DNA from: Diogma glabrata
Taxonomy: Eukaryota; Arthropoda; Insecta; Diptera; Cylindrotomidae
Reading direction: 5' to 3'
Assembly (NCBI GenBank): GCA_963693315.1
Contig: OY856188.1
Span: 264,735,114 to 264,799,113 of the forward strand
Length of the DNA: 64,000 nucleotides
Made by a program: the position numbers and the translations under genes
Part shown: positions 56,551-64,000 of the stretch, in pieces
Layout of the letters: every line of letters starts with the position of its first letter
Numbering within the stretch: the stretch's first letter is position 1
Notes under the pieces: generated by a model
Database searches by the model: none
What the model saw: the letters and a program-made list of their open reading frames with translations, nothing else
Told to the model about the DNA's origin: nothing

Positions 56551-56744
56551 TTTGAGGAAAAAATTAGTAACAGGATTAAAACTATTGGATAAATAAGAAA
56601 ATATTGCGCAAATGATGGGAAACAAAAATCAAAAGTGCTCCAAGTTGCGGTGGTGAAATGGGGAGCTTTTAGGGGTAGAAAATGGTTTTTCATGATTTTC
56701 AGCGAAACTAGACCTTCTTTCGAAAAAAGTTTTAAAGTTTTTCC
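56551..56744. other. Loosely palindromic flank of the next foldback
   Basis: AGAAAATGGTTTTTCA at about 56678 has a poor partner near 57960-57985, so the foldback may extend this far. Confidence 0.3.
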
Positions 56745-57910
56745 ACACAATTTGGTGAAAACATATCTTATTATGTTCCTAATACGCTGTAATTTTTTGG
56801 AATCAAAATATTTATTTTTACGTTTGATTTTTAAAATGTGACCTCATTTTCACACGAAAATTCACCTGTATAGAAAACAGTTTTTTAAAAAAAACATTAA
56901 TCATTACCATTGAATTGAAAAAATTCCAACTACTTCTTTACTTACTTGAGTTTAATTGATCTCAAAAAAATCTAAAATAAATTTAAATTCCCTTAATGTA
57001 GTCTAATGTTAATACATATAGAACTACAAATTGACCAAGTGTCAGCCATTGATTTCACATTGATTGGAAACAATCACTAATGACTATACAAACGTGACTT
57101 AGGATGTTAATTAGAATAGAAATGTTCCCCATTCTATGAATTCACACGAAGTATTGTCTAGAAAGAAATTTAATGCAAAAAATCCCATATAATGTAAAAA
57201 CATTTCCATAATATGGAGTCTAATGACAGTGGAAAAATTCAACTTAAGTAAAATAAATAAGTGATGAAGAAGTTTCATCTTTGAAATTGTCATCGCCTCA
57301 ACGGCGTAATCGATAGCGTGTCTGCCCAAGGATTCGAGCCGGGCACTGACGAGGGTAGGTTCGAATCCCATCCGAAACACGAAAAATGTGAATTGGAGTT
57401 TTTTTCTGAAAAACTTCAAACCATACCTTTGAATTGAAAAAATTCCAATTACTTCTTTACTTACTTGAGTTTGATTGATCTCAAAAAAATCTAAAATTAA
57501 TCATTATGTTTGTTGAAACGTTTACTTTTAGATAGTGTAAAAAAAATAAACATAAAGACGGAAACATTAAGCAGGAAATGCGAAAAACTGAAAAAACTTG
57601 ATTTTAAAGAGTTATTTTTCAATTTTTGCTTAAAAATATTCATTATTTGTTAAAATTTACCGTCGAAATCCTTGAAAAATATAAACTTTTGCCATGGTAA
57701 TATTTATTTTTTTTACACCATCTAAAAGTAGACGATTCAACAAACATAACGATTAATTTACGATTTTTGTAATAGGTGAATTTTCGTGTGAAAATGCGGT
57801 CACATTTTTGGCTTAAAATCAAAATCAAAATCAAACGTAAAAATAAATATTTTGATTCCAAAAAAAAAACAGCCTATTAGGGACATAATAAGGTACGTTG
57901 TCACCAAATT
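56745..57910. mobile_element. Nested foldback of about 1.17 kb
   Basis: Outer arms (56745-56875 and 57775-57910) pair well: CACACAATTTGGTGAAAACA, ATCAAAATATTTATTTTTAC and ACACGAAAATTCACCT against their complements. A second inverted pair (57496-57550 with 57705-57765; ATGTTTGTTGAA, ACTTTTAGATNGTGTAAAAA) lies inside. Direct repeats of about 85 bp (about 56905-56985 and 57425-57505; TACTTCTTTACTTACTTGAG) flank a 440-bp middle that contains a tRNA-like sequence. Confidence 0.75.
57292..57378 (+). ncRNA. tRNA-like Pol III box pair, possible SINE head
   Basis: GGCGTAATCGATAGCG resembles an A box and GGTTCGAATCC is a perfect B box 57 bp downstream, the spacing of a tRNA with a long variable arm. 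The acceptor ends do not pair and the T stem is poor, so this is not a working tRNA gene. A tRNA-derived SINE head or a tRNA pseudogene fits best. Confidence 0.45.
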
Positions 57911-59394
57911 GTGTGAAAAAAAAAAATTTTGTGGGAAATAAAAATTAAAAACGAAAAGACCTTTTTTTCACGGTTTTTTCTATTTAAAGGCACATTTTAG
58001 GTTAAGTGAAAAAATAGCCGACATAAAAGTTAGAGACCAGGTCGAATCACCTTTAATTTATGTGTCCCTTCATTTGCGCAATATATTTTCTTATTCATCC
58101 AATAGTTTTCATCCTGTTACTAATTTTTTCCATTTTTTGCCTGTTTTTAAGGTATCAAGACTGGTCTATATTTATAGCGTTAGAGTTTGGCTTTACAAAG
58201 AACAACTGCATTTAGGTGAATACAAAAAAAATGTGTTGATCAGTAGACGAAAAGTGGGAGGAAATGCAGAGATTAAAGTTCTAAATCGAACTTAACTTTT
58301 TTTGAGGTCTCTGAGGACAGACTGAATTTTATTGGGTATTGGGCTATTGGCCATATATGCTAGTGATAACTAGAATAAGCTTCATTCTGAAGATAACTAG
58401 AACAGTGCAAACGAAATCGTAGCCAGCGTAATGCAGAGGATCAGACAAAACGAGCAACGAGAAGCTATGTCTGCAACAACGTAACACTTACGAAATTATA
58501 ATGATGCTAAAGTGATTTGACAACAGATAAGCTCTATCTCAACTTAAAGAGGGAATGCGATTTCCAAACGTATTTTTTGTAAATTTCCATCTTCCTACGT
58601 AAAACAAAAAACATACAATGCGAATAAAGAGCAATCATGTATTATATAATACAATAACATTACGCTAAACACAACGGCAGTAATATCAGAAAATTATCTC
58701 ACCCTCTACCCTGCAAAGGAATAAATACATTGTTGATACCGCAAGGATACACGAGGATCACGAAAAAAATCCGTGTCTTTGAAAATGTATGCTGTGTCCA
58801 AAATGTTTTTGGCGAAACATTCCATCTTTCTATTGTTCAGAATCTGTTTTCCCCGTAAAGGTCCATTTGTCTTAACAACTGATTATGCATGAATATTCAT
58901 AACTTTTGTTTCAAAGCTGTTTTTCCCGTAAAAATTCATTTGTTTAAACAACTTCTTATGCAGGAATCAGCGCGCAACTATACATCTTATCGTTTTTTAT
59001 TCATATCTTTTTTCAATTTGTTTGATTTGCTATCTCATTTTGTAAGCTGTTGGTTTATGGAATTTTTTTTATATTTGGTAACTGGTAAATTTTTCATTTG
59101 GTAATTTTTTGGACAGTCTATCAAAATTAGATCATCGGTACAGATCTAATTTGTCATTTTGTTGTCACAATAAAAGGTTCTATATCTTCGATATTTTGTT
59201 TTAGTTTTAGTAGTTTTTTTGTTTTTAATTTAGATTGATATTAAATTGTGTATGAAAGTCGATCAGAATAAAATCAAAAGGACAGTTCTTGAATATACTG
59301 GAAAGTGGAAGAGTTATTGCATTGTGAAATTAAAACTTGTCGTTGTCATTATTGTTTGAAGGTACTGGTTCATCTGTTAATATATTTTTACCAA
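57911..59394. other. No gene recognised
   Basis: AT-rich. Two similar TTTTNCCCGTAAANNTNCATTTG blocks (about 58847-58871 and 58921-58945) form a weak 74-bp tandem. Small frames at 58062-58295 and 58889-59104 lack motifs. Confidence 0.4.
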
Positions 59395-59745
59395 ATTCAA
59401 CATTTGCGGCCATCATTTTTGTTATATCGTTGACTATATTACCATCAAATTTAACAACATGTGTATGCGAGAATATTTTATTGCATCAGTTGTTATGTTT
59501 CTAACAAATTTGACAATTGCCGACATCCATTTTGTTACACCATTTAATTTATTACCAGCAACTAAAATAATTGCCGACATTAATTTCACTATATCACTGA
59601 ATATATTAACAATAACAATATTATCAACCAATTCAACAAATTTTATTACATCATTGAATAAATCTTTCTAACGAATTCAGAAACTGTATGGGTTGCGATA
59701 CATCGTTGAATATATTGCCAACAAATTCAACAATCGCCTCACATT
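59395..59745. repeat. 54-60-bp degenerate satellite
   Basis: About six to seven units built around AATTCAACAATTGCCGACAT, then TTTTGTTACATCATTGAATA and TATTACCAACAAA. The unit length is mostly a multiple of three (18 codons), which gives an open frame on both strands (59434-59631 minus, 59459-59671 plus). Confidence 0.75.
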
Positions 59746-61499
59746 TTGGCATATTTTTTTTAGTGCAAGAAGCAACTCAATATTATACTATCAATTGTTT
59801 TAATATTTCAATCGTATGTTTGTGTTGGTGAAGATGATCTGTTAATTAAGTTTTCGAAGGAATGAAGATTTGGATCCAGAACAATCATGGGATAAGGGAA
59901 TCATTTTTTTAACGTTTAAATGTAATAATTCTAATAGTAGTGGTGTTGGTGTTATGGTTTTGGTTTTAGTCCCTGCCTCTTTGTTTTGCTTATTTAATTC
60001 CGTTAACACAGTTTCTTTTGCGTGCATATTTGGCTATTTGTACTCAACTAAGGGATAATAATGGTCGAACACACATTTTTGAACGCTCATTTCTGATCGC
60101 TGATTCTCCGATCGCTTCTGGTTAGTGTGTCACTAGAAGGTTCAGTTCAGTGGTCATTACACTATGTAAAACTAAAAACCGGCAAACGCACGTACGTACA
60201 TACACAGCTACTCAACATAAAACATAAATACGCCAACTAAAACCACGATTTCCTTATATATCACATAAAAGTTCTAAGTCCGATAAAACAGTTTTGTCCA
60301 ATAATAACCTTACCGAAAACCCAACAACTGCAAAACCTCTTTCCATTAAAATTTATAATCTTTATCTTATGGTAGGAAGAGCTAATGGTGACACAAACTT
60401 TAAGATCTAATTGTATAAAGCTATAGGTCTAATTAGTTGCAGAAATCGAGCTTCAAAATCAAAATATTATTGGTACTAACAATTTATCACATCATTGCAA
60501 CGAGTCGAAAGACTCTTGAACTCGATCACTGAATTGTAAGAGTGTCTAGTTTTTAATGGCTCTGCGCCTGAAATTTCACCTTTTATATTTTATTTATTTC
60601 GATTTCTATTCTTAAAAAAATGCCTGCAAAAAAAGAGTTGATGTGCATCATACGTGATCCAGGATCACGTACTTCAACGAAATATATGTAGTTTTAAAAA
60701 TATTTAGAACAAAAGTAAAACATAACATCTTTGTAATCGAAAAAAAATTATATGCGTTCATGTGAATATTATATAATTTTTTCCCTGTTATCTTTGATGA
60801 ACATACAACAAACAAAAACTATATATTTTATTTCTATTTACTTGCACGGTTCCCTTTTCTTACTCAGTTTTTCGACTTTTTGTAACATTCATTCTTATTT
60901 GTGCTTTTATTTTTATTTTCCAATTTTTCAATTTTGCAAGCTTTGTCTATTTTTCTTGTTTGCTTTTCAATTTTTTTTTCCACATTTTCTAATTTATTTC
61001 AATGTTAGATGTTTGTATACATTGTGTACACAAATAGAACAACCATCAATATAAATAAAGCCAGGATTTTAGAAAACGATTTTTTTTAAGGGATAAAGAG
61101 ATAAAATACAAGAGAATGAGTTATTATGTAGCCAAAGTGTTGGGAAATAGTTTTTGAATCACTTTTAGATACGAAGATTTGACCGATCGATTAGGATATT
61201 GATTTTGAAAAGAATAATAATATTTGAAATTTCGTTTATATTTGGAAAATGAAATTTAATGAGCAAAATCTTTTATCACATTGTTACACCTTAGCCTAAA
61301 ATCTAAACGATTCCTTACTATTCCGTCTTAAAACTATGTATTATTATATTTTCATATAATAATAGGTTCCAGTGAGGAGATGGAATTAAAAAATTCTACT
61401 AAAAATATATACTTTTTCTGATTCTGAAAAAAAAAACTGATTCTCTAAGTAAACCACACATCAAATTAGTATTCGAGAGGATGTTTTCTTTATCAAAAA
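59746..61499. other. No gene recognised
   Basis: AT-rich. The 100-codon frame at 60752-61054 is rich in Phe, Leu, Ile and Ser, as expected from a T-rich strand; no motif. Confidence 0.4.
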
Positions 61500-61760
61500 A
61501 TGTTTACTGGAAGTGACAAACTGGAAGTTGGAATGGAGAACTGTTACAAATCATACTCTAAGTATATATACCAAGTTTAATCGAAATCAATAATCAGGAA
61601 CTGATGTTATTGAAGTTTCAAACAAACAAGTGCAATTTTAAAATGAATCGAGATCTTTAATTTCCGAGTTAACATGGATTATATACCAAAGTTCCGTCAA
61701 GATCCTATGCAGAATCTGTAAGTTTGATGCTAGATGCTGCATACTGAAAACTGGAAGAGG
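61500..61760 (+). repeat. Diverged single-arm relative of the 9.0-11.4 kb foldback
   Basis: CTGGAAGTTGGAATGGAGAA, then ATATATACCAAGTTT, ATCAATAATCAGGAACTGAT and GTCAAGATCCTATGCAGAA follow the order of the right arm (about 10380-11040) with a large internal deletion. Confidence 0.7.
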
Positions 61761-64000
61761 AATTCAACATGCTTAATCTTGAATCTTTACTTCTGGATGT
61801 TTGCAGCCAGACGTTGTATGCCAGTTTTTGGTTGCAGAAGATTTAATGTAGTTTGTTAGAAGTTTAATTATGGATGCTAATGTGGAGATGCTAAATCAAG
61901 AATACTGGATGGTGGTTGTCAGAAGCAAAATCGATGTTTTTGAGTTTAAAATTATTAAATTACACATCACGTCTATTCTCCACTCTCCAGCCTAGCAACT
62001 ATTAAGCTCGGAGTCATTTGTAAGTAACATTTTTTTTTTATCCTCGACGAGATTATTTTTGAAAGAGAATTAGGACACTAATGGAGTTCTTGGGTCGTCA
62101 TACAGTTAACATTTGTAAGTTGCAAGGAATATGAGGATGTAGGATGTTTAGTGTTTAACGTTGAGGGATGAGTGCTGATAATGATTTTGTTATGTGTAGT
62201 GAATATATTGAATATTTAAATAGCTAAAGTTGTCAAATGTTAGATATTCGTTGTTGACAATACATATAAGATTTTTGGATGTTTGATTTTTAATGTTGAA
62301 TGTTACGTTTTGAATGTAAGTTTTCAACTTTTAAAACTGTCATTACAACTCAGTTTTCGGACAAGCGAGTCTAGTGATCATTAATGATTGAGCATTAGCT
62401 GCGCCATAATAACATCCATATCAACCGAGAGATTACTTATATAACACATGGAAGCAGTTACAATTAAAAATGTTAATAGCATTACGGAGTCGTTTAGATG
62501 CTGCGCCTAAAAAATCTATAACTAGAAGAAGCCGGCAATATTTACGTGCTCAACGATTAATCAACACGCTTTAGCATGGTCAATTGTACTAGCCAAGATA
62601 TTCAATAAGAGACAAATGGTGCTCACTTAGATGGAAGATCCTACAAGATAGAATTTATTCCAGGAGAGGATTAGAAACAGTTAATAGCTGGTAAAAGATA
62701 AAAGACAGTAAAACAATATGCGTAATTGAAACAAATATTGTAGCGGAAGAAATCCTTGGTATCAAAAGTCATTGAAACCAGAATCCTTAATTACAATTTA
62801 TGTAAAACAGCAATATGAAAAAGCAAAATCATGGCAATATTGAATAATGTATTGCCAAAGAATGATATTGAGAGTGAGGTAGCGTTTTCAGAAGGCAGAG
62901 TTGCATAATTACCGAGGATCAGCGGAAACCAAATCTTTTTCTCACTTGAACTACCTAGATAACAAAATATAAAGTTGTTCAGCTATCTGCAGGAGTTAGA
63001 GTAGGGCTATTTGGAAAGATTACAGGCTGAAATGTATTCATTAGTCAGAAATAAATACTTTACCTCACATATATAATAATAAGAGAATTGCTATATCTCG
63101 TATGGGCAGGCAGTATGGGAAAAAACTAAACAATATTAACGGTGTACACCCGAGGTAGAGGTTTACCCGATAGCTGGTCGTGCGGCCTCCGTACGTTATG
63201 AAGAATCCAACAAACAAGTAAAGAAGGGTTTCCGTTCAAAAATTAATTGGGTTATGCAATTAAAAGAGTAGTAATGTGATTAATATTAAATCGCAACAAC
63301 CTAAGGATACTAACAGGTGTCCTTGGATTATTCTATACAATAAGAAAATGCCTCAAAAATAGTCGGACTGACGAAGACATGATTGCAGATTCTGTCAACG
63401 GAAAAAAGAAGCTGCAGAAGTGCTATTTTATGGGGCAACCATCTAAGAGTGGAGAGCTGAGGTACTATAGATTTTTTTGACGCTGTACAATAGTTTACCC
63501 TCATATTGCAGCAATCTTTTCTAGTCCACATATTAGTTTGAACAAATTAGAAACTCAAACATTTAAAATTGGAATTCGAGCGACACGAGGCATGTTTGTT
63601 CTCTTTGAGTGTTACGTATTAATTGAGACTTGTACCATTATTTTGCATCGGCAAACGTATGCAACCAATAGTTAGCTTATTTATTACTCATTTGGTGACG
63701 TGTTCCATTACACGGCTCACATCTTATTTTGTATAGCAAAAGATATCCAACCAGTGACTTGTACCCCTACTTTCTATTTAGAGCAGTTTGATTATGCTGG
63801 TTGGAATTTTTCTACTTTACTGGAACTGGATATACCATCCGTGGTACATCGAATCAGTTCTAACCATTAAATATTGAAAACTAGACTGACTATTATAATA
63901 TTGAAAAGGTTAGTTTGTGTTTTAAATTTTTTTTCACTTCTATTTTATTTTAATTATTTTGTAGATAATTTATTTAAATTTACATATGAAAATATTATTT
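61761..64000. other. No gene firmly supported
   Basis: Mixed composition. At about 63092-63180 a plus-strand reading (SYGQAVWE, then IAGRAASVR) faintly recalls LINE RT C-termini but is too weak to call. The 67-codon frame at 63328-63531 (minus) has no motif. Confidence 0.3.

Noticed and set aside
57292..57378. Functional tRNA gene
   Set aside because: A and B boxes are present, but the acceptor ends do not pair and the T stem is poor, so I call it tRNA-like only.
60752..61054. 100-codon frame rich in Phe, Leu and Ile
   Set aside because: Composition is that of a T-rich strand and there is no membrane-protein family motif or conserved start context.
63085..63310. Possible LINE RT C-terminal remnant
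   Set aside because: Only faint resemblance (SYGQAVWE, IAGRAASVR); no catalytic motif and many stops.
1..64000. CRISPR array, operons, riboswitches or bacterial promoters
   Set aside because: The spliced exon, LINEs, Helitron and gypsy relics show a eukaryotic chromosome; the tandem repeats present have no regular repeat-spacer design.

Overview
The window looks like AT-rich insect (arthropod) nuclear DNA made mostly of decayed transposable elements. The clearest host feature is one exon on the minus strand (42691-42826). It encodes the second half of an immunoglobulin domain of the Beaten path (Beat) family, carries the YRCEVSAEAPSF signature and has good splice sites on both sides. Beat genes are neuronal cell-surface or secreted Ig proteins of arthropods with long introns, so much of this window is probably beat intron. 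The species cannot be named from the sequence.

Layout, left to right. 0.8-5.2 kb: a Helitron-derived repeat split by an apparently intact LINE (1266-4916; one 1007-aa endonuclease/reverse transcriptase ORF). 5.3-6.5 kb: a 1.2-kb foldback. 6.9-8.9 kb: a possible acidic 3'-terminal exon, a hairpin repeat and a broken ORF with an LHAFTGCD motif. 9.0-11.4 kb: a 2.36-kb giant foldback. 13-17.4 kb: small duplications, a palindrome, a LINE fragment and a 53/54-bp satellite with 160-bp higher-order repeats. 18.6-19.9 kb: an AT-rich repeat, called R18 here. 25.1-26.9 kb: hairpin elements. 28.5-31.0 kb: an inverted second copy of R18 interrupted by a 1.94-kb element that carries a decayed tyrosine recombinase, terminal inverted repeats and an apparent 8-9-bp target duplication. 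32.8-36.2 kb: a decayed Ty3/gypsy-like element on the minus strand with a RING-H2-like segment ahead of gag. 37.3-41.2 kb: a Helitron on the minus strand with recognisable 3' and 5' termini and a helicase remnant. 42.7 kb: the beat exon. 43.6-46.5 kb: fragments of LINE and gypsy elements. 47.7-54.9 kb: foldbacks and MITEs, including a hAT-like one with a perfect 8-bp target duplication. 56-58 kb: an R1-like LINE remnant and a nested foldback holding a tRNA-like Pol III box pair. 59.4-59.7 kb: a 54-bp satellite. The remainder is AT-rich sequence in which nothing could be recognised.

How the parts relate. Several elements date each other. The LINE sits inside a Helitron copy, the recombinase element sits inside an R18 copy, and a snap-back MITE sits inside the second Helitron. 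The LINE family is also present as two 3'-end stubs (32.4 kb minus, 43.6 kb plus), and all three 3' ends keep the same small hairpin. Only the LINE at 1.3-4.9 kb still has an uninterrupted ORF; every other protein-coding element is broken. The strongest candidate for something undescribed is the recombinase element at 28937-30880, because terminal inverted repeats, a target duplication and paired palindromes around a tyrosine recombinase are not the usual Crypton layout.
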